Source: Niabella pedocola
GTDB taxonomy: Bacteria > Bacteroidota > Bacteroidia > Chitinophagales > Chitinophagaceae
Direction: 5' to 3'
Length of the DNA: 64,000 nt
NCBI RefSeq assembly: GCF_021044425.1
Contig: NZ_JAJNEC010000007.1
Location: 819,051-883,050 of the forward strand
Shown here: in pieces, positions 33,890 to 42,887 of the stretch
Layout of the letters: each line of letters opens with the position of its first letter
Position numbering within the stretch: position 1 is the first letter of the stretch
Position numbers and translations under genes: made by a program
Notes under the pieces: model-generated
What the model saw: the letters and a program-made list of their open reading frames with translations, nothing else
What the model was told of the DNA's origin: nothing
Databases searched by the model: none

Positions 33890-34564
33890 ATGAGCAACGA
33901 ATTAACTGAATCGAAATCTTTGCCGGTACTGGATAGTGAAGAGATCCGTGTGCTGGGTGCCCTGATGGAAAAATCAAAGGCAACGCCGGAGTATTATCCC
34001 ATGACCTTAAACGGCCTGACTGCCGCCTGTAATCAAAAAACGGCGCGTTACCCAGTAGTGAATTACGATGAGCAAACCGTTAACCTGATCCTGGACCGGT
34101 TGAAGCGGAAAAACCTGGCCGCAACCGTTACGGGGGGCAGCAGCCGGGTGATCAAATACCGGCATACCATTGCACTCAATTATCAGTTTACCCCCGACGA
34201 ACTGGCGGTATTGTGCCTGCTCTTTCTGAGAGGACCGCTCACACCCGGGGAGATCAACAGCAGCTCCGGCCGATTGTATGAGTTTGACGACCTGGCGGAA
34301 GTACAGGTGGTACTGGAAAAACTATCGACCTCGGCCACACCTTATGTGCAGCAGCTTTCCCGGCAACCGGGACAAAAAGAGGCCCGCTATATGCACTTAT
34401 TTGCCCATGAAGACGTGCTGGAGGCTTACGTTACGGAGCCTGCCGGAATGCCTTCTGCAACGCCCTCCAACAGCCATATTGAAGAACGGTTGCAGGTGGT
34501 GGAACAGGAACTGGCTGCATTAAAAGAAGCATTTGAAAAATTGATGAAGGAGTGGACCGGATAA
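33890..34564 (+). CDS. YceH/DUF480 family protein
   Basis: A 224-residue cytoplasmic protein. Two winged-helix modules typical of DUF480 are visible: LDSEEIRVLGALMEKSKATP then EYYPMTLNGLTAACNQKT, and FTPDELAVLCLLFLRGPLTP then GEINSSSGRLYEFDDLAEVQ. The last 40 residues form a coiled coil (IEERLQVVEQELAALKEAFE). The function is unknown, although the gene is widely conserved. Start ATG at 33890. Confidence 0.92.
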   Translation: MSNELTESKSLPVLDSEEIRVLGALMEKSKATPEYYPMTLNGLTAACNQKTARYPVVNYDEQTVNLILDRLKRKNLAATVTGGSSRVIKYRHTIALNYQFTPDELAVLCLLFLRGPLTPGEINSSSGRLYEFDDLAEVQVVLEKLSTSATPYVQQLSRQPGQKEARYMHLFAHEDVLEAYVTEPAGMPSATPSNSHIEERLQVVEQELAALKEAFEKLMKEWTG

Positions 34565-34719
34565 CCGGTTACGTTCCTGCATACACCGAAACGAACAGGG
34601 CAATCGTTATTAATTGCATTATGATTCCATCGTAACATTGTTGAAGTAGCATACCGGTCACCCTGTTGAATCATCCGGACGCCTGACCACGTTACGTGTA
34701 ATGGAATAACATCTTGCCA

Positions 34720-37467
34720 TCAACGCCGCCTGCGGATGCTGTAGGCACCGCCCGCCGACTGAAAACTTAGTGTATTTTTTCCCGTCGTCACCGTGTACCG
34801 GGTAGTTTTATTCCTTTTTTGATCCCGGACCTCCCATTGGCCTGCGGCCAGACCGGTGAGCAGCACCTGGTACGCCGATCCTGGCGGAATACGGATTGAA
34901 AAGTCCTTCCCGATCAATTCCGGGGTATTGCTTACGCTTACCACGCGGTCACCCACTACGATAACCGAGCTGGCCGCTGTTTCATAATAATCCACAGCCA
35001 ACGGGCGGGCCTCGCCCTCCATTACCTGCAACACGTTCAGGAACCGCTGCCGCCGGTTCTTATTTACCGGTGAAATCATTACCCGGTGTGCCCGGGCCTC
35101 GGGCAGTACGGTTGGCGGAGGTTGATACGTATGATCAAACACCTCATGGGTATTTTCACCACTCAGTACTTTTAGTGTGCGTTCCCCCGCTTTTGGCAAC
35201 AAGGTCGTGACCAGTGTTTTTCCTACAACACCATTCGCCCAGTTCTGAAGTACCAGGTTGCCATGGACCACTTCCGGCTGATGCAGCGTGTTTACCTGCC
35301 AGATCTTTTCTGTGCCCGCCTGCGCAGTGGTCATATCATCCGCCAGTATCACTACTGCCGGTACATCCGGCCGCTGCATATTCAGGAAGCAGAACGCCCG
35401 GGTATACCGTTCCATTTTTTTACTATACGCACTGGTTAAATCGGCCTGGAAATAACTGAAGGCGGGCGTTTGTTTTGATGGGCCAAAATCTGCCGAGCGC
35501 ACTTCACCGTTCCTGAACAGGGAGTCTGTTTGTACTTCCACCGGTGTTTTAGGAAACCGTTGGTTAAAACGGGTTCCCCCGTCATTGGCCTCCGTTGCGC
35601 CAAACTTTTCACCGGGCTCCACGGCCAGCATCATACTGTGCGCCACCGAACGTTTATTAAAATTAAAATCGTAGGGCGTACCATAAAAGGCATACACACC
35701 AATGTCTCCCAATTGCAATCCCCGGTAATACAGCTGGAGCGCACCGGCATCTGAATGCTGATGGTTGGCAAAGTGATATCCGCCGCCTTTTATTTCGGCA
35801 ATCACATCCCTGCTATCTGCTCCCATATTCCATCCCGTACGGGCAATCATACCGCCCAGTACACGACCAAAGTCGATCGTAAGGGGAAGGGATTGCAGAT
35901 TGTTTTCCGGCTTCAACGCCGGATCATTCAGCAATAAAAAGAGTACAGGGTTATCCGGCAAACCACCTTCCCGCATAAAAGCATCTTTCAGTACCGGGTC
36001 TGCAGCGTAAGCATAATTCAGCAAGGCCGTAAACGTACCCTTCCAGTAATATGGACGGTCCGGCGCTCCGGCAGCCACTCCGTCTCCATCGCGCAATAGT
36101 TGTCCATCCGGCAGTCGCATATATTGCCAGTACCGGCGAACGTTCTGAATGTTGGCATCAAAAACCCGCTGCCCGCTCATGCGGTACAGCAGCCAGGCCG
36201 CATGCATATCCCAGCGGAAGCGGTAATCGCCGTAAAGGATACCCTGGTTATGCCGCGGCGACTGGTATTCAAATGCGCGCATGGGTACCAGCTGTTCCAG
36301 CACCGTGTATGCACAATACCGGTACGGCAGCGGATCTTCATCATACACCGCAATACTCATAGAAAGCAGGTCCCTGCAGAGCTGCGCTTCATTTCCATGT
36401 CCGTTTACAATACTCTGCAAAAACGGAGGCCAGCCACATTCCATATCATCAGCCAGCCGGAACAGGTGCCTGCAAAGAATATTTCTTTCTTCGGGTGTCA
36501 GCAGATCATAACACCAGTCATATACCAGCGAAGCGGTATAGATGGCACGGCCGATTTCGCGTGTTACATCCAGCAGGTTGCCGAATTCCACATGCGAAAG
36601 ATAATCCGTCATCAAACGGACGGCCGCCCTTCCGGTTTTTACATCGCCCGTCATTAAACTGTAGAAGGCTTTTGTTTCTGCAGCGGCTTCCAGCGCCGTA
36701 TTGAACGGCAATTCTGCCTCCGGGTCAAACCGGAATTCGAAAGGAGTCAACGCTTTTTTCTTCACCTGCTCCCAGGCCAGGCGATGCTCTTCCGCATCCA
36801 GGTTCTTTTTGATTATGGGAAGCGATTGCCGGTTCACCCAAAGACGCGGATGCCCGGAAGGTGGCAGCACTTTCGGATGATAGTTCCGGGCGCCGAGGGG
36901 TACCGCCGGAGGCGTATAGGCGGAAAACTCAATATACTCCAGGCGCACGCCCTCCGGAAGCCATATTTTTATTTCATCGGTAGCCGCAATATCAAATTTC
37001 CCGGTTTCCTGCCGCAGCACGTTCCAGGGAACATATACCACCCGGTTGGTTGCGCGGTTGTTCCCAATCTGCAATCTCAGGAATAACGACTCATATTTGG
37101 TTTTAGCGTTCTTCAGCAACGCGGCACCCTTTTCGTCGGTTACCGCAAATGTGAACATCCGGTACCGGCTGGCCCTGGGCAGCTTTACGGCATACACAAG
37201 ATCCGGCGTTGTACGGTTGCCCTTTATAGCTGCGGCAACCCCCTGTTTCAATGCCACGGCTTTTTTGCTGGTCAAACGGCTGTCCGACACTACTTCTGCT
37301 GTATTGGAATTGATCTGCGCGGTTGCCGCCTCAAACCGGTAAATGCCGGGAGCCTCTTTGGCTTGTGTTCCTGGTTGCATTCCATGTGCTATATGAAATG
37401 GAGCGAGCACCATGAAGATAGCCATACACACGATAAAATGCTGGTAAGGATTGCTGCTGGTTTGCAT
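34720..37467 (-). CDS. Heparinase II/III-like polysaccharide lyase
   Basis: A 915-residue exported enzyme with a signal peptide (MQTSSNPYQHFIVCMAIFMV). An N-terminal beta domain precedes an alpha-alpha toroid (residues about 190-500) and a beta-sandwich with the family signature HFANHQHSDAGALQLYYRG near residues 565-585 and RSVAHSMMLAV near 606-615, as in heparinase II/III (PL12/PL15/PL21-like) lyases. It likely cleaves uronic-acid-containing polysaccharide in the periplasm. It lies apart from the SusCD units, though a GH20-type enzyme and a PHP protein follow within 8 kb. Confidence 0.85.
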   Translation of the reverse strand: MQTSSNPYQHFIVCMAIFMVLAPFHIAHGMQPGTQAKEAPGIYRFEAATAQINSNTAEVVSDSRLTSKKAVALKQGVAAAIKGNRTTPDLVYAVKLPRASRYRMFTFAVTDEKGAALLKNAKTKYESLFLRLQIGNNRATNRVVYVPWNVLRQETGKFDIAATDEIKIWLPEGVRLEYIEFSAYTPPAVPLGARNYHPKVLPPSGHPRLWVNRQSLPIIKKNLDAEEHRLAWEQVKKKALTPFEFRFDPEAELPFNTALEAAAETKAFYSLMTGDVKTGRAAVRLMTDYLSHVEFGNLLDVTREIGRAIYTASLVYDWCYDLLTPEERNILCRHLFRLADDMECGWPPFLQSIVNGHGNEAQLCRDLLSMSIAVYDEDPLPYRYCAYTVLEQLVPMRAFEYQSPRHNQGILYGDYRFRWDMHAAWLLYRMSGQRVFDANIQNVRRYWQYMRLPDGQLLRDGDGVAAGAPDRPYYWKGTFTALLNYAYAADPVLKDAFMREGGLPDNPVLFLLLNDPALKPENNLQSLPLTIDFGRVLGGMIARTGWNMGADSRDVIAEIKGGGYHFANHQHSDAGALQLYYRGLQLGDIGVYAFYGTPYDFNFNKRSVAHSMMLAVEPGEKFGATEANDGGTRFNQRFPKTPVEVQTDSLFRNGEVRSADFGPSKQTPAFSYFQADLTSAYSKKMERYTRAFCFLNMQRPDVPAVVILADDMTTAQAGTEKIWQVNTLHQPEVVHGNLVLQNWANGVVGKTLVTTLLPKAGERTLKVLSGENTHEVFDHTYQPPPTVLPEARAHRVMISPVNKNRRQRFLNVLQVMEGEARPLAVDYYETAASSVIVVGDRVVSVSNTPELIGKDFSIRIPPGSAYQVLLTGLAAGQWEVRDQKRNKTTRYTVTTGKNTLSFQSAGGAYSIRRRR

Positions 37468-37491
37468 CTGCTATATGTTGTAAGTCAACGA

Positions 37492-37499
37492 TAGTTTTG
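37492..37499 (+). promoter_or_regulatory. Possible -7 box of the 37598 gene
   Basis: TAGTTTTG fits TAnnTTTG, 98 nt before the ATG at 37598. The distance is long and no -33 box is clear. Confidence 0.3.
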
Positions 37500-37597
37500 T
37501 ATTTTAGTTATCCGTTTCCCTGGATATGTATCCTTCAAAGATGCACATAAAAGTAACAGGATGTACGATTTGATGCTGATCTTTTCAATCATAAAAA

Positions 37598-38017
37598 ATG
37601 AAGACCGCATATATTTCCTTAAGCTTTCAAAACAGGCCGCTGCTTACACCGGTGCTGGCAGCCATTTCCGAAGCACTGTATCATGCAGGGATGAGTCCTT
37701 TTGTATTTGTAGACCATTATACTTTTAACACATCCCAGGAGCGAGCCATGATGGCACAGGCCATGAAGGATATTGAACGCTGCGATCTGCTGATTGCGGA
37801 AACTTCAGACAAGGCTATCGGCATCGGCGTGGAAGCCGGCTATGCAAAAGCCAAAGGGAAGCCGGTTATTTATCTAAGACAGGATGATGCAGCGCACTCA
37901 ACCACAGTTGCCGGCATCAGTGATTTTCAGCTCATTTATACAAGCCCCGCAGACCTGAAGCAAAAGCTCGAACAACTGCTGGACCGTATATCTCCCGACT
38001 TGCCGCCGGTATCTTAA
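37598..38017 (+). CDS. Nucleoside 2-deoxyribosyltransferase-like protein
   Basis: A 139-residue cytoplasmic protein with the Rossmann-like fold of nucleoside 2-deoxyribosyltransferases: MKTAYISLSFQNRPLLTPVL, then CDLLIAETSDKAIGIGVEAG followed by YAKAKGKPVIYL. E79 in the G-V-E-x-G-Y motif matches the catalytic Glu. Many close relatives act on nucleotides (DNPH1-like), so the substrate is open. It is a single gene with no operon partners. Confidence 0.8.
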   Translation: MKTAYISLSFQNRPLLTPVLAAISEALYHAGMSPFVFVDHYTFNTSQERAMMAQAMKDIERCDLLIAETSDKAIGIGVEAGYAKAKGKPVIYLRQDDAAHSTTVAGISDFQLIYTSPADLKQKLEQLLDRISPDLPPVS

Positions 38018-38163
38018 TCCGCCAGTTGCCAGTGTTTGTATTGCGGTTAAGATACGATCCCTATAGCATACATTAACAGCAACAGCAAAAGCCCTTATAG
38101 CAATTCATCACGTTAAATCATCAATTCAATGCAGATGAAGGTTTCTGCATTTTACAGCGGTGA

Positions 38164-38171
38164 TAGTTTTG
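38164..38171 (+). promoter_or_regulatory. -7 box of the 38190 lipoprotein gene
   Basis: TAGTTTTG fits TAnnTTTG and lies 18 nt before the ATG at 38190. It shows that the GTG at 38160 cannot be the start, so the shorter protein is right. Confidence 0.6.
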
Positions 38172-38189
38172 TGTTCTAAACAATCCATC

Positions 38190-38738
38190 ATGTATCGAAC
38201 TATCTTATTTACCCTGATGACCTTTTCAAGCTTACTGGGTGCTTGTGAAAAAGACAAAACCAATAGCTCCGGCGCCTATGGCGATGGCCCCAGAACACCC
38301 GTCCCTGCTGCATTACAGGGTGGCTGGATGTATGGGAACTTTTCCACCACAGAGTATTGGAATCAGAATCCTTCCGAATATATCGGCAATGGTTTCGAAT
38401 TGGCCATTGCATTTAAATTCAACGCCAACGGCACTTATGAGCAGTACTTTACTTCTAAAACGGTAGCGGGCGGCATTGCCACCTATCACCAGTCGTTTAC
38501 CAAAGGAACCGTAGAAATCAACGAAGCCAATAAAACCCTGATCACCCATGCCTATTCGGCCCATTATAAACAAACCAAAAACGGGAAGACCACGGAGGAC
38601 AGGGACCTGGCAGCAAAAGAGATCACCAAAACCACGCAATACACGTATGATCCGGGAACAGAGCCCAATGGCACCAAGGTGATCCGTCTTAAAATGAACG
38701 GTACTACCGATCCGCTTTCATTCCTGCTGAAATTTTAA
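38190..38738 (+). CDS. Lipoprotein of unknown function
   Basis: A 182-residue lipoprotein. The signal MYRTILFTLMTFSSLLGAC ends in a lipobox Cys. The mature protein is a single lipocalin-like beta domain by pattern: LQGGWMYGNFSTTEYW at the start, GFELAIAFKFNANGTYEQYF in the middle. Such small barrels are common in Bacteroidota outer membranes, with no known role. Start chosen from the -7 box at 38164. Confidence 0.75.
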   Translation: MYRTILFTLMTFSSLLGACEKDKTNSSGAYGDGPRTPVPAALQGGWMYGNFSTTEYWNQNPSEYIGNGFELAIAFKFNANGTYEQYFTSKTVAGGIATYHQSFTKGTVEINEANKTLITHAYSAHYKQTKNGKTTEDRDLAAKEITKTTQYTYDPGTEPNGTKVIRLKMNGTTDPLSFLLKF

Positions 38739-38906
38739 CCATAATCGTTTACGTTGGGTTCAGGTTTAACGTTCAACGTTTCAGGTTGCGCCCCGTTCCA
38801 TACCTGGTGTGATCGTTTCATTTTCAAATGCTCAAAACCTGATCTCGTAACTAAGACTAACAAACGCCGCTATTGAGCGCATCCCTGTTTTTATAAATCA
38901 CAATCA

Positions 38907-40226
38907 ATGAAAAGAATTTATTTTTCCGAACGCCTGCGGATCCTTTTGCTGCTGCTGGGGTTTATACTCCTCATTGCAGTATCCTGTAAAAAAATGTCCC
39001 TGAATTCCGGAACCGATGAGGATCCTTATATCCCTGAAGCAGGCAACAGCACCGGGCAAATAACACCCACCGGAGAAGCGCTGGAAACAGCCCTAACCGC
39101 CACGATCGGCCCTGCCGGCGGCACCCTGCAATCTGCAGACGGCCAGCTGCGCATCATCATACCTCAGGGAGCGGTTGCATCCGAAAGGACATTCAGCATC
39201 CAGCGGATCACCAATACCAATATTGCCGGTACCGGCCAGGCGTATCGCTTATTACCGCATGGTGTTCAATTTTCAAAACCGGTTACACTTTCGTTTGTAT
39301 ATGACACGCTTCTTTTTGAAGGCACAGTCCCGGAAGCCGTAGGTATTGCCTACCAGGATGAAAAAGGCATCTGGTGGGGACAGGGCGCTGTAAAAGATGC
39401 AACCGCAAAAACACTATCCGTTAGCACCACTCATTTCAGCGACTGGAGCCTGTTTGAGGCATTCACGCTCTACCCGGTATCAGGCGCAGTAAACCTGGCG
39501 CAAGCACTGGACCTGAATGTATACAATAACATGTCGGATGAACTCGCGGTGCCTCCCGTTCCTGGTATGCCCCGCCCTATCGGGCCGCAGCAGGATGTAA
39601 CGGCACAGTATATTAAAGAGTGGAAACTGGGCGGCGCCGGCACGCTGATACCGAGCGGTTCAGCAGCCGTTTATACAGCCCCCGCAAGCATGCCGGCACG
39701 TAACCCGGTGGCCGTTTCTGTAGCGTTGAAGGGTCCGGATGCAACACAATACCTATTGGTATCCAATATTTATATTGGTCCCGAAGGGGTAACTTTCCGG
39801 ATTGACAACGGCCCATGGCTACATGGTACTATTCCACTGGGTGTTGTACTGGCACAGGGCATACACAACCTGGATGCCGCTGTTGTATCTTCCGGCAGCA
39901 ATGGTCCGGCGGATGCCGCCTTTAGTTTGAAATGGCGGGGGTATCCATCTGGTGGTCATCTCAACTGGGGTGACTCCATACCCTGGTTCCTTTACCAGCC
40001 ACCGGGCAATACGGCCTACCAGCAGTTTATTGTGGCCGGCAAGGTCATTACACCCAGCGCAGGAGGCATTGATTTCAGCAGGTATACGGAGACCCCGGGA
40101 GGTATAATTGCAGGCAGCTTCACCCTGGAAAGAGCCGGAAAACGCGTGTTAACAGGTACCAGCGCCACCTGGACACCCGTTAAAATAGAAGGCTATTTCC
40201 GCACAAAACGAGTGGCGCCATTGTAA
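38907..40226 (+). CDS. Lipoprotein with ZU5-like domain
   Basis: A 439-residue exported lipoprotein; LLLLGFILLIAVSCKK gives the lipobox. Residues about 65-170 look like a ZU5/GAIN-associated domain: ATIGPAGGTLQSADGQLRII then IPQGAVASERTFSIQRI and HGVQFSKPVTLSFVYD. The C-terminal half is beta rich and unknown. Role in the cell surface is likely, but the partner is not evident. A long inverted repeat follows at 40351-40419. Confidence 0.7.
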   Translation: MKRIYFSERLRILLLLLGFILLIAVSCKKMSLNSGTDEDPYIPEAGNSTGQITPTGEALETALTATIGPAGGTLQSADGQLRIIIPQGAVASERTFSIQRITNTNIAGTGQAYRLLPHGVQFSKPVTLSFVYDTLLFEGTVPEAVGIAYQDEKGIWWGQGAVKDATAKTLSVSTTHFSDWSLFEAFTLYPVSGAVNLAQALDLNVYNNMSDELAVPPVPGMPRPIGPQQDVTAQYIKEWKLGGAGTLIPSGSAAVYTAPASMPARNPVAVSVALKGPDATQYLLVSNIYIGPEGVTFRIDNGPWLHGTIPLGVVLAQGIHNLDAAVVSSGSNGPADAAFSLKWRGYPSGGHLNWGDSIPWFLYQPPGNTAYQQFIVAGKVITPSAGGIDFSRYTETPGGIIAGSFTLERAGKRVLTGTSATWTPVKIEGYFRTKRVAPL

Positions 40227-40350
40227 GCAACGCAGAATTCCAGTGCGCTCTCCTGGCCGGTAACCGGATTATAATGGATTGCCCGCAGGCCGTTTTCAAC
40301 GCACGGGCGATAACCGACAGTAACAGTTCCCCGCAACCGGAGTATCAACC

Positions 40351-40419
40351 AGAGGCCGTATTCAAACATCATAACTTCCCTTCAGGAAATGTGCCGTATG
40401 ATGTTTGACCACGGCCTCT
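40351..40419 (+). terminator. Long hairpin after the ZU5-like lipoprotein gene
   Basis: Outer arms AGAGGCCG (40351-40358) and CGGCCTCT (40412-40419), inner arms CAAACATCAT (40363-40372) and ATGATGTTTG (40398-40407), followed by TTTATT. It is terminator-like but unusually long, and starts 125 nt after the stop codon. Confidence 0.6.
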
Positions 40420-40679
40420 TTATTATCCGCATCGAGTTTATGAAGGCGCTAGCGAACGGCAGCTGGCTTTAATGCCGATGCTGCCAGCAACAGCCAACAG
40501 GTGCCCATATTTGTTCATTGCCCATCTGCTAAAAACGAATCGTCAACACATTGAAAAAAATATGCGCCTGTTTATAATACACCGGTCAATGAATTGTGGT
40601 AACATCACCCAGGGGATTCTATGCCCCAGGGCTTTTGCGGCACATCAATATTGCAGTTTTCCAGGTACTTCCTTTGTGG

Positions 40680-40687
40680 TAACTTTG
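40680..40687 (+). promoter_or_regulatory. -7 box of the PHP-like gene
   Basis: TAACTTTG fits TAnnTTTG, 48 nt before the ATG at 40736. TTTT 19 nt upstream is a weak match to the -33 box. Confidence 0.45.
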
Positions 40688-40735
40688 AGGTTCATAACGA
40701 TGTGATTTGTCATCTTGAAACCTAGCCGATAAAAT

Positions 40736-42826
40736 ATGCAACAAGCCTTAAACAAAACCATGTTCCTGGTGCTGCTCTTGTTTACGCTGGCACTGGGAGC
40801 ACAGCCGGCCATTGACCTGAGCGGTCTTAAGAAAAACGGAGCCCGGGTGCACACCGATAAAAGTTATATTACGATCCAGTGGCCGGCGGGGAAATCCGGC
40901 ATGGCAAAAATGATCCTGAACCGCGACCCGACACGCCCGCTCTTCAACAGCATACAGGTAGGTAATGCAAATACATTTACAGAAGTAGTGAAGGACCTCG
41001 ATCCTGTTTTTATCCTGCGGGAAGGCAAGCGAACCCTGAGCCCTTCGAGCGGTGGCTGGGATGTTTTTTTTGACAAAGTGCCTACCCGGCCGTATACCAC
41101 GAGTTTGATGGCCTTCACCAACCGCCATGGTTCGGTAGCCAGCGATGGATCACGGACCATTGTAAAGATCGGAACACTAAAAGCGGCTTCCTTTTCCGGT
41201 CATTTAGAGATCACCATTTACAATGGAAGTGCACTGTTTAATATTGCCGCGGTGATTTCCACGGCAAAGGATTCAACTGCCATTTTATATGATGCTGGGC
41301 TGGTTCATAAAAAGGATATCTGGAAGGCCATTGCCTGGACCGATGTAAATGACCGGATGCAATACCGGGAAACCGGCTTGCAGGATACCGCGCAAAACCT
41401 GGAAGTAAAATACCGGACGATTATTGGTCACACCGCTACCGGCAGTTGTGCCGTATTTCCTGCACCGCATCAGTATTTTTATCCGCTTGATGAAGCCTTT
41501 AATTTAAAATTCACCTGGGAGGGCCGCAACTATTTAAACATGGTGCCGGGTTTCGGAATCGGTATCCGGCAGGATCCGATGGGTGACCGCCGTTATGTAC
41601 CCTGGTTTAATGCACCACCCGGCACTTTTCAACGACTTAACTTTTTTTGCCTGGTAAGCGCAGACCGGCCCGCAGCCACGTTGGATGCCGTAAAGCAGTT
41701 TACCAACAATGATCGTTTTGTTGCCCTGCCTGGTTATAAAACCATGGCCAGCCATTTTCACAACGAATTCATTACACAGGTGGCGTTGAGCGGAAAGCCG
41801 GTTCCGGAAAAACCGGAATTCAAAACAGTATTAAAAGGCGCCGGGATCGATATTGTAAAGCTGGCCGAATTTCATGGTGTAGGCCATCCCAAAGGGCCGG
41901 ATTCCGTCCGGCTCAGGGAACTGCATGCATTGTTTGAGCAAACAAAGCGGCTTTCAGACACCGGTTTCCTGCTGCTTCCCGGTGAAGAGGTCAATAATTT
42001 TTATGGAGGTCACTGGCTGGCATTGTTCCCCAAACCGGTGTACTGGATCATGTCAAAAAAACCAGGCACGCCGTTTCTTTCCAAAGACCCGTTATATGGT
42101 GATGTATATCATGTGAGCAGCAAAGAAGAAATGCTTCATCTCCTGGAGCAGGAGCAGGGCCTTGCCTGGGTAGCCCATGCCCGCACCAAAGCATCAACAG
42201 GGTACCCGGATCAATACCGCGAAGCAGACTTTTTTAAATCGGGCACCTACCTGGGCGCTGCCTGGAAGGCAATACCCGCCGACCTTTCATGGGTAACCCT
42301 CAGCAAGCGGGTCCTTCATCTTATGGACGACATGGCCAACTGGGGATTGAAAAAATACGTATTGGGCGAGTCCGACATTTTTACCATTACCCAGCAAAAC
42401 GAGATGTATGCACATCTGAACGTTAATTATCTTCAACTAAAAAAACTTCCCCGGTATGATGAGGGTTGGCAACCTGTTCTGGATGCCTTGCGCAACGGGC
42501 GCTTTTTTGTATCCACCGGTGAAGTACTCATCCCGGCCTTTAGCATTAACGGAAAGCAAGCCGGTGATACGTTAACACCGGCAGCATCGGGTAAGGCAAC
42601 AATTACCATCCAGCTTAGCTGGACCTTCCCGCTCCGGCACGCGGAAATCGTTTCGGGGGATGGGAAACAGGTTTTTCGCACCCCTGTCCCCTTAAACCAT
42701 ACCCTGCCCTTTGGCAAACAAACCTTCCGCTGGCCGGTAGCGCTTGGTAACCGGAAATGGGTACGCGTGGAAGTATGGGATGTTGCGGCCAACGGTGCCT
42801 TTACGCAGCCTGTGTGGCTGCAATAG
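40736..42826 (+). CDS. Secreted PHP-domain-like protein
   Basis: A 696-residue exported protein with a signal peptide (residues about 1-22). A long beta-rich N-terminal half leads to a C-terminal metal-dependent PHP-like region: GIDIVKLAEFHGVGHPKGPD, LLLPGEEVNNFYGGHWLALF, GLAWVAHARTKASTGYPDQY and YVLGESDIF, with conserved His and Asp/Glu at the usual points. Final strands (LRNGRFFVSTGEVLIPAFSI) are typical of such proteins near glycan-use genes. The PHP call is by pattern; a phosphoesterase or glycan-processing role is open. It converges with the GH20-type gene. Confidence 0.65.
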   Translation: MQQALNKTMFLVLLLFTLALGAQPAIDLSGLKKNGARVHTDKSYITIQWPAGKSGMAKMILNRDPTRPLFNSIQVGNANTFTEVVKDLDPVFILREGKRTLSPSSGGWDVFFDKVPTRPYTTSLMAFTNRHGSVASDGSRTIVKIGTLKAASFSGHLEITIYNGSALFNIAAVISTAKDSTAILYDAGLVHKKDIWKAIAWTDVNDRMQYRETGLQDTAQNLEVKYRTIIGHTATGSCAVFPAPHQYFYPLDEAFNLKFTWEGRNYLNMVPGFGIGIRQDPMGDRRYVPWFNAPPGTFQRLNFFCLVSADRPAATLDAVKQFTNNDRFVALPGYKTMASHFHNEFITQVALSGKPVPEKPEFKTVLKGAGIDIVKLAEFHGVGHPKGPDSVRLRELHALFEQTKRLSDTGFLLLPGEEVNNFYGGHWLALFPKPVYWIMSKKPGTPFLSKDPLYGDVYHVSSKEEMLHLLEQEQGLAWVAHARTKASTGYPDQYREADFFKSGTYLGAAWKAIPADLSWVTLSKRVLHLMDDMANWGLKKYVLGESDIFTITQQNEMYAHLNVNYLQLKKLPRYDEGWQPVLDALRNGRFFVSTGEVLIPAFSINGKQAGDTLTPAASGKATITIQLSWTFPLRHAEIVSGDGKQVFRTPVPLNHTLPFGKQTFRWPVALGNRKWVRVEVWDVAANGAFTQPVWLQ

Positions 42827-42887
42827 AACAAAGACCCCGTGCATCACCCCAGCGTTACAATGAGCCGGACCCACAAAAAGCGAGGCA

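Larger units (their letters stand above)
40227..40735. other. Intergenic stretch
   Basis: Apart from the long hairpin and the -7 box at 40680-40687 nothing is recognised. A 77-codon plus-strand frame at 40472 is not convincing. Confidence 0.5.
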
